Shown here: positions 34,210 through 45,872 of the stretch, piece by piece | Numbering within the stretch: position 1 is the stretch's first letter | Layout of the letters: each line of letters begins with the position of its first letter | NCBI RefSeq assembly: GCF_027595985.1 | Contig: NC_073307.1 | Location: forward strand, 45,300,594-45,364,593 | Source of the DNA: Sorex araneus | Lineage: Eukaryota; Chordata; Mammalia; Eulipotyphla; Soricidae | DNA length: 64,000 nucleotides | Reading direction: 5' to 3' | The notes under the pieces: generated by a model | What the model was told of the DNA's origin: nothing | The model's database searches: none | What the model saw: the letters and a program-made list of their open reading frames with translations, nothing else | Position numbers and translations under genes: made by a program

Positions 34210-34684
34210 AAGGAGCAATTTCTTTTTTAAGTCTCAATTATTTCTCGAAAGTACATTACCAGGGATCCCCTCCTACATGCTTGCTATACACCAGAGATAT
34301 CACCCCCTTAAATCTTTAAGGGGTACCTGGGTGAAGTTACGTCTTCTGGAACTTCTTCATGCTGAGGAATGAGTGCAGACCCTGCCTATCTAAGAGTGAA
34401 ATTTTTCAGAAAGTCATTTTTGTTCAACAACTTTCTCAAATTCTCATGATTTCCCATGGTTTGCATCTATTATTTCATCCTTGAAGAAATACACTAAAAC
34501 ACTGTTAGGGTGCTCCTAGGATAGAAGATGTATCGTATATAACCCAGGGCAGCCTGTCAACCTCAAAGTTCCAGATCTTGGGCCTGTGAAAATAACACAT
34601 ATTGTTGAAGCATTGTGAGTTAAACATTTCAGAAATAAATACCTTAAGTTTCGATTTGGTGTTAAGGATCAAGTGCTTTCAAGT

Positions 34685-34852
34685 TTTGTTTTGTTTTGTT
34701 TTGTTTTAACTTGTGGACTATACTTGGCAGTGCCTGGACTATACTTCTGGCTTTATGCTCAGGGATCACTCCTGGAAGGGATTGAAGGGATTAAACCCAG
34801 GTTGGCTGCTTGTAAGGCAAGCCCCTTGACTCTGTGCCATCTCTACAGCCCC
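34685..34852 (-). repeat. old SOR SINE
   Basis: (GTTTT)n at 34683-34706, then GGACTATACTTGGCAGTGCC to GTGCCATCTCTACAGCCCC. Confidence 0.7.
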
Positions 34853-35039
34853 CTCAAGAGCTTCGAATTTAACTTACAATTTTATAGTTATATTTCCCAT
34901 TTGATTGTCAAACCTTAAAATATGTTGGAACCCATTAGAAAATTAAATCTGTGCCTTAGCATTCATGGAGTTAGAGACTTCTGTTTGTGACAGAGAACTG
35001 GAAATGGCACAAGAGAAGTTTAAATAAATGTTAAGTGAC

Positions 35040-35624
35040 TTGTAGTTGTTTTTGCGTATATATATACATATGGACACATCATCATAAAGGGAAATGTGTG
35101 TACATATATATACACACACATATATATATACATATATATATATGTATGTATATATATAAAACCAGACCACTTCCCACATGCTCGGGCCGAGCCTCATGCA
35201 TGAGCTATGTCCCACGGAACCCAGGTAATGTGGAACTTTGTAATCTTGGACTCTGGGCTCAACAGAACCCAAGAGCAGAAATCCTCTGCCTGCTTCCCCC
35301 AATCTCCAGCGATCTAGGGGTCACACCCATAAGCCACCTCCTGCTGGCGCCAGATAATCTCATCGGCCACCCTCCAAAACTCACAGTTGTTTCTCCCAGA
35401 AGGGAGCATAAAATGAGGCTCCCATAACCATGCCACCGGACTCTGTACCAGGGGTGCCCAAGAGAGCCCTCCCGACCCAAGGAACCCAGACCCAGCAGCC
35501 GACCTCCACTACCCCAGGCTGCTTTCCACACACTCGGGCCGAGCCTCACGCATGAACGCATGAATGAACATATTCCTGGACCCATCATCATAAAGGGAAA
35601 TGTACATATATGTATGTATGTATG

Positions 35625-35680
<56 letters not shown>

Positions 35681-35916
35681 TATCCCTCTACCAAGAGTAT
35701 CCCGCCCATATGGAAGAGCCTGGCAAGCTCCCTGTGACATATACGATATGCCAATACAGTAACAATAACAGGTCTCATTCCCCTGACCCTGAAAAGAACC
35801 TCCAATTGCTGGGAATAGCGAGTAAGGAGAGGCTGCTAAAATCTCAGGGCTGGGATGACTGGAGACGTTACTGGTGCCTGCTCGAGTAAATTGATGAACA
35901 ACAGGATGACATTGAC

Positions 35917-35947
<31 letters not shown>

Positions 35948-36000
35948 TGTACAGTAGTGATATATATGTATACACACACACACACATATGGGGGGGAGGT
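35040..36000 (+). repeat. SOR-L related composite with three microsatellites
   Basis: A SOR-L-like head word occurs twice (ctcgggccgagcctca at about 35181 and 35533), as does catcataaagggaaatgt (about 35081 and 35585), in opposite order. 35690-35915 has SOR body sequence and an RTE-like tail (GGAGACGTTACTGGTGCCTG). TA/CA (35049-35157), TA then GA (35603-35675), and TA then CA (35915-35990) tracts intervene. Confidence 0.65.
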
Positions 36001-36104
36001 GGCTACCAAGTAGCTCTCAGGACCTAAGGAGGGCTGCCCCTGGTACAATAAAATTTATCATGCAGGCCTGAGGAATAAGTGCTAGCCCCTGATATAATTC
36101 TGCT

Positions 36105-36273
36105 CAGCCCAGCTGTGTTGAGGGTGATTTGGTTCATGCCTGGTGGTGTTTGGAATCCCCAAGGCTATACCTAGAGGTGCTTGGGGGTAGGAGGAAATGC
36201 AGTCTTGAGGCCAGAACACAGGATTCATTGCATTCAGACCTATGCTTCAGTTCTTAAGCTATTTCCCCAGTCT
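36105..36273 (-). repeat. old SOR-like SINE
   Basis: GGTTCATGCCTGGTGGTG to AAGCTATTTCCCCAGTC; degenerate. Confidence 0.5.
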
Positions 36274-36699
36274 CAACTCTTTCTTTCTGAATTAACTTGA
36301 GGTTAAGGAAGTTGTCAGATAATGAGCTTGGCTCAAAGGTAATAAAAATACTCTAGTCCATCTCTTATTCATCAAAAGAACCTTTTCTACAGTAAACGTA
36401 GCTAACTTCTATTTGAGGGCTCAGTACTGAATTAGTATATTCTTGTCATTTCTAATCAAACCAAAATATTCTCCAAATCTGTTCTATATCCAAGTCTATT
36501 CTTCCTTCATTTTGTGGTAATCCAAACATTTACTTTTTTAATTTAAAAATTAAAAAAAATTATAGTGAATAACATTTTTAAACCTCCGTCATTCGTTTGA
36601 TTTCCAAGCTGATATTCCTATATTCACTAACAAGACTCTTATGGCACCTTTCATAGTCCTACACCCCTTTCTAATTTTTTAAAGAAATTAACTTTATTT

Positions 36700-36869
36700 A
36701 TTTATTTGCTTTTTGGGGTCACAACTGGTTCTCAGGGGTTCCTTCCGGCTCTGTACTCAGGAATTACTCCTGGCAGTGCTCAGGGAACCATACGGGGTAC
36801 CAGGAATCAAACCCGGGTCTGCCTTGTACAAGGCACACACCCTACCCACTGTACTCTAGCTCTGGTCCC
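36700..36869 (-). repeat. A-tailed SOR SINE
   Basis: GCTTTTTGGGGTCACAACTGG to GTACTCTAGCTCTGGTCCC. Confidence 0.85.
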
Positions 36870-36970
36870 TCTTAACATTTTTTACATTAAATGTGGTCAC
36901 ACATTCTCTGCAATAATTTCCACTAAGAAGAGGATTTTATTTACTTTCCCCTTGATCCAGATTGGAAGTT

Positions 36971-37148
36971 TTGTTTGTTTCTTTGTTTTGGAGGCCACAC
37001 TCAGCAGTCCTCAGGTTTTATTCCTGACTCTGTGCTCAAGTGTCATTCCTGGTAGGACTCAGGGGACCATGTGGGGCACTGGGAATCAAACCCAGATTGG
37101 CTGAGTGCAAGGCAACTGCCCTACCTGCTGGACTACATCTCCAGCCCC
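36971..37148 (-). repeat. A-tailed SOR SINE
   Basis: TTTGGAGGCCACACTCAGCAG to GGACTACATCTCCAGCCCC; 100 bp from the previous copy in the same orientation. Confidence 0.85.
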
Positions 37149-37191
37149 TGGACTTTAGATTGATTACAGGATGTAGCTTAAAGCTGCTATA

Positions 37192-37849
37192 TCATCATAA
37201 TCATCATCATCCGGTTGAATGTCAAATTTCTCGAGCAGTCTCAGTAACGCCTCCATTCATCCTAGCCCCTGAGATTTTAGAAGCCTCTCTTTACTCATCC
37301 TTCCCAATGGTGCTGCATCAGAGGTTCTTTCAGGGTCAGGGGAAGGAGACCCATCATTGTTATTGGTTTTGGCATATGAATGGGGAGTTTGCAAGGCTCT
37401 CCCATGTGGGCAGGAAACTCTTAGTAGCTTACCAGGTTCTCCTAGTAAGAGAACTAGGGAGAACTAGGCTATAAGATGTCCGGGAGCTTGGTATTATAAT
37501 CTCTGGATGTTGGCAATTGGTGGGATTATATGGCGCCAGGGGCAGTCCCTGGGTGTGACCGCCCAGCTACTGGAAATGGGGAATCTGGGCTGAAGAGGCC
37601 CAGTCACAATCGAAGCAGGCTTGGAGAGGTCTCAGCCCTGGGTCCCACACACCTGGGTTCCTCTGCCAGTTGCTTCATGGTTGAGGCTCATTTGAACATG
37701 TGGAGAGGGGCCTTGAGCATGGCTCTGGCTAGGCTCTGGAGGTCTTCAGCCCCGGGAACTCTGCTTGGGGTATGGAGGGAAACTGAAGCCCACCCGCTTT
37801 GAGGGGTCCTGGGGAAGATAGCCAGGCATGGGGGCAAGAGACTCTCTGC
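37192..37849 (-). repeat. SOR-L copy C (long subtype)
   Basis: A perfect target-site duplication, aaagctgctata, occurs at 37180-37191 and 37850-37861. The tail at 37192 is a catcat repeat. The internal block is present (about 37530-37650). Confidence 0.9.
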
Positions 37850-37889
37850 AAAGCTGCTATACATCCTTTAAAATTTAAAGTACTATGAT

Positions 37890-38900
37890 TTAAAATGGTA
37901 CTCATAACGGAGTTTCAGGTATACAATGTACTAAGACCAATCCCTCCACCAGTGTGAACTCCCTCTACTAATGTTTCCAGTTTCCTGATGACCCACCACC
38001 CACCTTATTTATTAACAGATACATTTTTAAGTTAGATTATTGTAGTTTGGGTCTCATGCTTAGAGTGCTGTATATCTTTTGAGGGTAAGCAGTTAAAGTT
38101 TTCATTTTTATACCTTGGATTCTAACATTCTATTTATTTTTTTTTAATTTTAGTCACTGTGATTTATGTTATAATAGTGTTTCATGCATACAACTTCCAA
38201 CCCCACACCTTCCACCAGAGTCCAGAGTGGGTGTTTGCCTCCACCGTAGTCTCAGGGTGTTTTTTTCCCCATGCTACCCACCTCCCCTGGACACCTGCCA
38301 TGGTAAGTAAGCTCAGCTCTGCACACTATTTCTCTGGTTCTCTTGTCTTTGGCTATTTGTTATTACCTAACTATGCTTCTTTATATTCTACACATGAGAG
38401 AGATCCTTTTGCATCTGTCCCTTTCATTCTTGCTGACTTCATGCAGCATGATACTCTTCGGACTCATCCCTTACGAGCAAACAGCGTGATTTCATCATTT
38501 CTGGTAGCTGAATAGTGTCCTATTGTGTCTCTGCACCATAGTTTTGTTATCTAGTCATGTGTTTGTCGACTCTTGGGTTGCCTCCAGATTTCAGTTACTG
38601 TGAAAAGTGCTGCAGTGAACATAGGAGGAGATGTCTTTGAAGAGTAGTTTTTGGGCCACGGGGAAGATACCCAGAAGCAAAATTGCTGGGTCACATGGAA
38701 GCTCAATTCTTAGTTATGTAAGGAATGTATACATTGTTTTCCAAAAAAGGTGGAACCAGTCAACATTCTCACCAGTAGTGGCTCCTCTCTCCCCCCCACC
38801 CCCTCCACCCCTGCATCACTGTTATCTTTGTTCTTTGTGATGTGTGCCAGTCTCACTGGTGTATGGTGATATCTTACTGTGGTAAAAGATTCTCCATTCC
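37890..38900 (-). repeat. two old L1 3' fragments, same strand
   Basis: The first piece (37890-38060) has cagGTATACAATG and CCCTCCACCAGTGTGAAC. The second (38140-38900) starts at CACTGTGATTTATG and runs through the antisense ORF2 end (ATTGCTGGGTCACATGG near 38680, CATTCTCACCAGTAGTGG near 38764) to about 38900. Confidence 0.65.
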
Positions 38901-38902
38901 TT

Positions 38903-39335
38903 GACTGCACTCATTTGTGGAATATAAAGTAACAGAGTGGGAGACTCACACCAAGGATAATAAAGATAGGGGCTAGGAGAACCGCTCCATGGCTTGGAAG
39001 CCAGCCTCACACTCTGGAGGAAAAGGCAGCTGTGATAGAGAAGGGATCACTAAGTGAATGATGCTTGGGAGATGCCTGCTGGAAGTAGACTATAAAGCAA
39101 ACATGATGGTCACTCACTACTTGTATTGCAAACCGTGACACCAAAAAGGAGAGAGGCAGGAGGGGGCTGGGGTGGGGGTGATGGGAGGGATCCTGAGAGC
39201 ATTGGTGGTTGAGAATGGGCACTGGAGGAGGGATGGGTACTCAATCATTGTAAGACTAAAACAAAATCACAAAAGTTTGTAAGTCTGTAACTATATCTCA
39301 TAGTGATTCATTTAAAAACACAAAAATTTAAAAAA
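38903..39335 (+). repeat. L1 3' UTR fragment
   Basis: CACTCATTTGTGGAATATAAA begins the sense piece. The G-rich 3' UTR and TAGTGATTCATTTAAAAACA tail end it. It abuts the minus-strand L1 piece ending near 38900, so the two are joined head to head. Confidence 0.75.
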
Positions 39336-39347
39336 GAGTTTTCATTC

Positions 39348-39481
39348 TTTTTATTAATTTTGGGCACACCTGGGTCTGTGATCACTCTTGGCAGGGCTTG
39401 GAGGAACATATGAAGTGCTGGGGATCAAACCTGCGTCTGCTGCATATAAGGCAAGTGCTCTAACCTCTGTATTCCAGCCCT
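39348..39481 (-). repeat. old SOR SINE
   Basis: TTTTGGGCACACCTGGGTCTG to CTCTGTATTCCAGCCC, with an internal deletion. Confidence 0.7.
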
Positions 39482-39805
39482 AAGATTTTACATCAGAAAT
39501 AAACAAAATTTATGGCAGTGAGCCTTGCTGAGCTCTTTGTCAGTCTCAATCACAAATGTCGGTATTTTGTGTAATAAGCTGTCCTGTTTCCCAGCACTTT
39601 AGGTTACTGTTGGAGCCAATTTGCAAATGGGTTAGTCAAATTTGTTGATTTTGACTAAAAACCAGATTTTTCTTCTTTGAATTTGATACCACTTTTGTAT
39701 AGTTATAAGTGATTTTTATGCCTGTTTTATCACAGCCTATGGAATCCAAAATCATTTCTGATATAATGCTTTGTGCTCATGTTTAATTGGAAAGATAAAT
39801 AGTTT

Positions 39806-40000
39806 ATGGAGCAATAAAGATAATACTGTGGTAAGGGCACGTGGTCGACTAGGGCTCAATCCCAGTACTTGGTATGTCCTTGGAGTGGGGTTGTGCCCTG
39901 AACTCAGAGCCAGGAGTAAGTCTTGAGCATTGTCAGGTGTAGCCCAAAAACAGAGAGAGGGGAGAGAGGGAAAGAAAGAGAGAGAAAGAGAGAGAGAGAG
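39806..40000 (+). repeat. old SOR SINE with GA-rich tail
   Basis: AGGGCTCAATCCCAGTAC, AGAGCCAGGAGTAAGTC and GCCCAAAAACAGAGAG, merging into a (GA)n tract to about 40000. Confidence 0.65.
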
Positions 40001-42136
40001 TATTTAAACAAGTGAGTTTAAATCTTGCCATAGGTTGACAAGAGGATAACAATGAAGAGAAGAAAATAGAGGAAAATCTGATATGACAAAAGATTCTGAC
40101 CTTCATCTTGTTGCTTTAGAATATTTTTGAGACATTTGGTAAAACTTTAAATGGGCCAAAGGTATTACTGCAGTAATACTTCAATATTAAATTCCTGATT
40201 ACATTTATGTAGGAAAATGGCATTCCATATAGTATATTCTAAAGCATTTGCAAGTGATGGAGATTCGTATAAGTGATTAAATTTTAAATGATTTTTAAAA
40301 AGTCTTAGTACTTATACTCAGATCTCTGTAATTTTGAAGGTGGCTTAAAATAAAAACATATTTACAGCAAAAATGACAAAAATGGTTTTCACTTGTTTAC
40401 TACACCCAGTGATTATACATTCTCCTATGCAGAGAACCACAGAAATATGTACTTATTAAAGAGAAATTATAATTAAAACTTTCCAAATACCAATTAAAAA
40501 TAAATACTTGGGTAGTGTTCATGAAATTGGCAATGGTGACTACAGCTGTGTATGGAGCTTGGTTAGGAAATAGGACAATATAGTAAAGATGAAGAAGATG
40601 GTGATTATAAAATCTAACACACTGATATGCATTCTGAGATACTAATTTTTGTTGGCTTTTTTTCCCTTTTGGGCCAACCCAACGATTCTCAGAGGTTACT
40701 CCTGCCTCTGCATTCAGAAATTACTCCTGGAGGCTTCAAAGGACCTTGTGGGATACTGGAGATTGAGTCTGAGTCAGCCATGTGCAAGGTAAGCGCCCTG
40801 TCTGTTGTACTATCTCTCAAGCTCCCATAGATAATAACTTTTATAAGCAATTTGCACATTCTGATTAATTCTTAGGACATCCTACAAAGAAGTTACTTCA
40901 GCTGTGTTCCTTCAATAAGCTGATAAAACTTTGACTCAGAAAGCTAAAATAGCAAACATATAAGAGTACATAGGAACTGTACTCTTAATCAAAAAAAAAA
41001 GAAGAAGAGTAAATATATTCAAGAAGCAGAAGTGTTTTCTCAATTAGGAAGACTTGTAAAAGCTGGAGATGTTGTTGGGCAAATGTCAGCAATAGTGCAT
41101 AATTGTCAAAGGCTTGCCAGAGCCATGGCCTCCGAGAAAGGCCTTCCCGCCCTGTACTACTCTTCAAGGGACTGTAATGTAAACATTTGTAAAGGGCGAC
41201 GTGACTGATAGTTAAGTATTAAGTGACAACCTAGAGCCTGTCAAAGTACCTGTGAACTTTAAATGTTCTTTGTGTCACATTCCTCAACTTGCAGGTTGGG
41301 TGTTTATTGAAAGGGTGTTTAAGTTCACACATACAGCTGCAAGGACACATTGAACCACGTTCAGGTAGTTTATCAACTCGCAGACAGTAAGAAGAAGAAT
41401 AAGCTTAAAGCAACAACTCCTGGTGATCTTTGTCCCGTCCATCAGAAAGGATGACACCTAGACCAAAGGGGTCTGATGATTACAGTATGCTGTGGATATC
41501 CTGGTGCTAAAGAGCTTGTTCTAGACTGCAGCTAAGAGGTGATGGTTTTGTATTCTACAGCTCCATTCTGAGGGAGCAAGCCCAGGCAACCCCAGTTTTT
41601 TTTTTCCTCAGGCAAGTGTAAGAAACTCTTGCAGGTTTTTTATTCTCTTGGATTCAAACAGAATGAGGTGTCCTCAAGATGCAGATAAACCACTGGTTAA
41701 TCCTTTGCTCATGTGGTTACCTGAGAAAGGCTTTAGGGTGACATAGTGAATCATTTCCCACAAAGGACAATTAGAAGGGAAGAGTTAGGAGATGATAAGG
41801 GCATGAATACCTGCTGGACAAGGATATGGAAGGGATGTCCTGTGTGAAGTCTTGGCATTTTTACTAGAATTAAACTCTCTTAGCAGATAATGCAGTTTCC
41901 TTAAAAAATAGTGACATTAGTTGTGACTGTGGGAGGAGCTGTGGATTGTGGCCTTCTGGGCCTTCAATCCTCCTGGTCTAAGGCAGGCCTTCCTGCCTCC
42001 CTTTGCCCTAAGCTACTTTATAAACAACCTCCTGTGACCAGATTGCTCTTTTCTCAAAAATACATATTTATCACTATTGACCGAATCTTAGTGGATCAAG
42101 TGTCAGTCAGGTAGTCAGAATTTAGCATTTTGTTGT
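40001..42136. other. largely unassigned intergenic sequence
   Basis: Apart from the SINE at 40655-40825, nothing is recognised. 41000-42110 is free of the local repeat families and moderately GC-rich. Confidence 0.45.
40655..40825 (-). repeat. A-tailed SOR SINE
   Basis: CCCTTTTGGGCCAACCCAACG to GTACTATCTCTCAAGC. Confidence 0.8.
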
Positions 42137-42271
42137 TGCTTGTTTGTTTTTGTTTTTGCTTTTTGGGCCATACAAAGTGACACTCGGGAATCACATGGGC
42201 TGCCAGGGATTGAATCCAGTTTGGGTGCACACAAGACAAGTGCCTTATCCATTGCACTATCACTCCAGTCC
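42137..42271 (-). repeat. A-tailed SOR SINE, internally deleted
   Basis: GCTTTTTGGGCCATACAAAG to GCACTATCACTCCAGTCCCC, lacking about 40 bp of the body. Confidence 0.8.
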
Positions 42272-43606
42272 CCAGATTTTAGTGTTTTATTGTTCTATTT
42301 TCCCATTTAACTCATCTGACACAGTAAACATTAGTTTCATTGGTTTAAAGTCTGCCATGGCCAGATGCTATGAATGAAAAGTGCTGCTCAAAAGAAAAGA
42401 AAAGAAAAAAGGTTTACATATTTTTCTTTCCAGTCCACCAAATTATTTCCATTGTGTTCTAAAAGAAAGGTGCAATGTCTAGTTCCCTTTCACATTTTCT
42501 GTTTCAAGGATCTCTTGTATTCCTGATAGCGCTGAAAGAATTCTGCCTAACTCAATCCTTTACCTCCACTTCTTATGCTTTCAGATTTTGTTTCCATTCA
42601 GTCTTTGCTTTACAGTCATTTCCAGTGTTTCATCTGCCTGAGGTCACATCTCATTTAGACTTTCCTATTGTAGCCTAAAATGGGCTCAGAGGAAGTTCAT
42701 GTGGCCTTGGACTGATTCTAAAATAGATAAAAAAACTGATCAGTATGGACCAGATCTAAAAACTGATTGGCTTTTGGTTCCTCTAAGTTTTATGAGTCTG
42801 ATATATTGACCTGAATAGTATTTGTATTCTTAGAAAATGTTTTAGACTATTTCTCCTTAAATAAGCTTAAATTTAGGCCACTTTTGACCATTCTGTTTAT
42901 AATATATGCAAAAAATAAAGTAATAGGCTCTGGTTTGGTGCTTCCAGTGTGACTCCCTAATGACTGGTGGCTTTTCAGTAGAAGGTAAATAATTAGATGA
43001 AGTATCTCTTTTCTTTCTTCCTATTGTCTTACACCTACACTTAGCTGGTTTATTTATAACTGTCATTCATTTTACAGAGGAAGAAAAAGACATACTGACT
43101 TGCTTATAACAAATTAATAATCAATAAATGCTTGAATGGCTAATTAAATTTTGACCCTCCATTATAAATTTAATTTCTTTAAAAAAATCCATTGAAATGC
43201 ACAATCAAAATTAATTTAGAAACATTAGCATTCATTTTATTCTTATTTAATTTCTTGTCATGAATTTAAGAAATGCTTAATGGAAATAAATGCTTAGTAA
43301 TTAAGCAATATAAAGGTAAAGAAATACAATTTTTGACTGTTTATTTACTATATAAATGAACTTGAAAAACACATCTTTTCCCTTTTTCTTCTCCTTTCTG
43401 AAATGGGATGAAAACCTCTAACTAGATGGATTTTATGAGAATGAAGTAGACACCACGTATAAAGCATAATGCCTATTCCTAATTAGTTTTTCTAATTAAT
43501 ATGATATATTGTGTAGAGCTAGTCCTATGATAGGATCTAAGGCTACAAAGGCATCCTTATCAAGATATTTGGAAATTATTTCTGGGAAAAAGGAATTAAT
43601 ATGAAT
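42272..43606. other. unassigned AT-rich intergenic sequence
   Basis: An AAAAG tract at about 42387-42410; otherwise nothing recognised. Confidence 0.45.
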
Positions 43607-43618
43607 AATTTTGCTACA

Positions 43619-43861
43619 TGGCTAGAGTTCATAGCACAGTGGGTAGGGCGTTTGCCTTGCTTGCAGCCGACCCGGATTCAATTCCTCCACCCCTCTCGGA
43701 GAGCCTAGCAAGCTGCCGAGAGTATCTAACCCGCACGGCAGAGCCTGGCAAGCTACCCGTGGCGTATTCCATATGGCAAAAACAGTAACAAGTCTCACAA
43801 TGGAGACGTTACTGGTGCCCGCTTGAGCAAATCGATGAGCAATTGGATGACAGTGATACAG
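43619..43861 (+). repeat. SOR-long SINE
   Basis: A perfect 12 bp target-site duplication, aattttgctaca, occurs at 43607-43618 and 43862-43873. Head, body and RTE-like tail GGAGACGTTACTGG..GGATGACAGTGATACAG are complete. Confidence 0.93.
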
Positions 43862-44279
43862 AATTTTGCTACAAATAAAGAATGGCAACAATATAAGAAA
43901 AGATGAGATGGTGGTTTTAAATTGTCTTATTGTTATTTTGGCCTATTTTTTTTTGGTGTGGTTTTCCTGAAAAGGGGTTTGGTAGTATAAGAAAAGTATG
44001 CTTAGGGTGAGCTAGTTGGAACAACTTCAGTTGCCAGTGAATTTTGAAATATTAGGGATCCTCTCCAATTACCTAGTTTTTGGGTAACTATGTCAGAAAG
44101 ACAGTGGCTAAAAGTATAAGACCTCTGTAAAGGAAGTGGTTGCCACCTGTACTTCAATGTAGTGGTCTGCATAAAGTGCTCTCGGAAGAATTTGCTATCT
44201 CCAGGAATCAGTTGGTCTTTGTAGGACGGGTTCTCCTGGGTCAGGAAGGTCCAAGATGTCAAAGCATCAAAGTAAATAT

Positions 44280-44400
44280 AGTGGGGCCAAGAGATGGCTC
44301 AAAGATCTGGAGAGCATGTTTTGTACAGGAACCCTTGGTTGGATCTCTAATACCAGATGGTCCCCTGATCTCCTCTGAGAGCAGTATGCCGAAGGAGGAA
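44280..44400 (+). repeat. possible old SOR-like SINE
   Basis: GGGGCCAAGAGATGGCTCAA, then GTTGGATCTCTAATACCAG and GATGGTCCCCTGATCTC. Weak. Confidence 0.4.
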
Positions 44401-44469
44401 CATTGCTAGGTATGGTTGAAAAAGGTAAAAGAAAGATAGAAATAGACTTCAATGGTATACATTAGGCAG

Positions 44470-44530
44470 TATATGGTGATGGTGATTTAATGATGATGGT
44501 GATTTATTGATAGTGATTTAATGATGCACA
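44470..44530 (+). repeat. minisatellite of TGGTGATTTAATGATGA units
   Basis: Three imperfect 20-25 bp units (tggtgatttaatgatga, tggtgatttattgata, gtgatttaatgatg). Confidence 0.7.
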
Positions 44531-44931
44531 ATTAAACATATAATGCTAGAATGCAGTGCAACTTTAATAGAATAAAAGTTAAACAGAATAAAATAATATG
44601 GTTAGTATCATGTCTAGAACATAGGAAGAATAGTTAAGGCAAATCTCTGAGAAGTCTTATTGTAGCCCCTATTCTCTAGTCCCTATCTCCTGGTTCCCTC
44701 TTCTTGCTTCCTCAGACAGTTTTCCACTAGTTATTTTGTTTGTTTAGTTTGATTTTTCAACAATCACACTATAAACTACATGAGGTTAGTAGATTTATCT
44801 GCCTGGTTTAAGCTTTTGTCCTTGTTACTGGAACAATGCCTGGTATATAGCAGCAAGTCAATACATATTTGTTGGGAAAATGAGTGACACAGTAGTGGTT
44901 GATGGTTTTGTATGTGTTATTTATGTGTGCA

Positions 44932-45466
44932 GAGAGTCTCTTGCCCGCACGCCTGGCTGTCTTCCCCAGGGCCCCTCGGAGGGGATGGGCTCCACCTTCC
45001 CTCCCCACCCCGAGCAGAGCTCCCGGCGGCCTAAGACCACTGGAACGTAGCTACAGCCATGCTGGAGGCCCCTCTTCACACATTCGGACAGGCCTCTTGC
45101 ATGAAGGTACCGGCAGAGGAACCCAGGTGTGTGTAATCCCATCAACGGCCAACATCCAGAGAGAGACTTAAAAGCAAGCTCTCAGAAGCGATATCTTTAG
45201 CCTACTTCTCCCTCTGGGAGAAACTGGCAAGCTTCTGAGAGTTTTCTGCCCACATGGGACAGCCTTGCAAACTTCCCATGGTGTATTCATATGCAAAATC
45301 CAGTAACAAGCTGGATCTCATTTCCCTGACCCTGAAGAGCCCCCAATGCAACATGGTTAGGAGGGCCGAGTCGAGATAGACTTCTAAGATCTCAGGGAAA
45401 GGACGAAATGAGATGTTACTGAGCCCACCCGAGAAATCGGTGATTAACGGGATTACGTGATACGTG
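44932..45466 (+). repeat. SOR-L copy D (short subtype)
   Basis: Target-site duplication atttatgtgtgca at 44919-44931 and 45467-45479. The head starts GCCCGCACGCCTGGCTGTC. The body contains CATGGTGTATTCATATGC and CCAGTAACAAG. The tail is GATGTTACTGAGCCC, then GATTACGTGATACGTG. It is an inverted relative of copy A, with the same internal deletion. Confidence 0.9.
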
Positions 45467-45618
45467 ATTTATGTGTGCACATGGATTTATTGCAGTTCAC
45501 ATACCTGTAAGTATATAAATATGTATTTGTTTTTGTATGTTTTGTGTGAAGTAGGCTCTGGCTTCCTTCACACAACACATATAATGACCCTGGAGAAAGA
45601 AATAAAAGACATGGGCCT

Positions 45619-45796
45619 CGGGGGCCGGAGCGATAGCACAGCGGGTAGGGCGTTTGCCTTGCACGCGGCCGACCCGGGTTCGATCCTCAGCATCCCATAT
45701 GGTCCTCCAAGCACCGCCAGGAGTAATTCCTGAGTGCAAAGCCAGGAGTAACCCCTGAGCATCGCTGAGTGTGACCCAAAAAGCAAAAAAAAAAAA
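45619..45796 (+). repeat. A-tailed SOR SINE, near-consensus
   Basis: A perfect 14 bp target-site duplication, aaagacatgggcct, occurs at 45605-45618 and 45797-45810. CpGs are retained throughout the head (GGGCCGGAGCGATAGCACAG), suggesting a recent insertion. Confidence 0.96.
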
Positions 45797-45872
45797 AAAG
45801 ACATGGGCCTGACAGACATATAGAGGGCTCTTCACTCCCCAGAAGTTCTCCAGTACTTAAGGGGTGTTTTCT

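Noticed and set aside
35035-35983. Frames of 98-131 codons rich in Tyr/Ile/His
   Set aside because: They are translations of TA/CA/GA microsatellites within a repeat.
38140-39335. Single L1 with twin-priming inversion
   Set aside because: The inverted piece carries its own 3' UTR and tail end, so two separate L1 insertions explain it better.
45619-45700. tRNA gene, from A box and GGTTCGATCC B box
   Set aside because: SINE head: no cloverleaf acceptor stem pairing at the ends, followed by SINE body and A tail, and flanked by target-site duplications.
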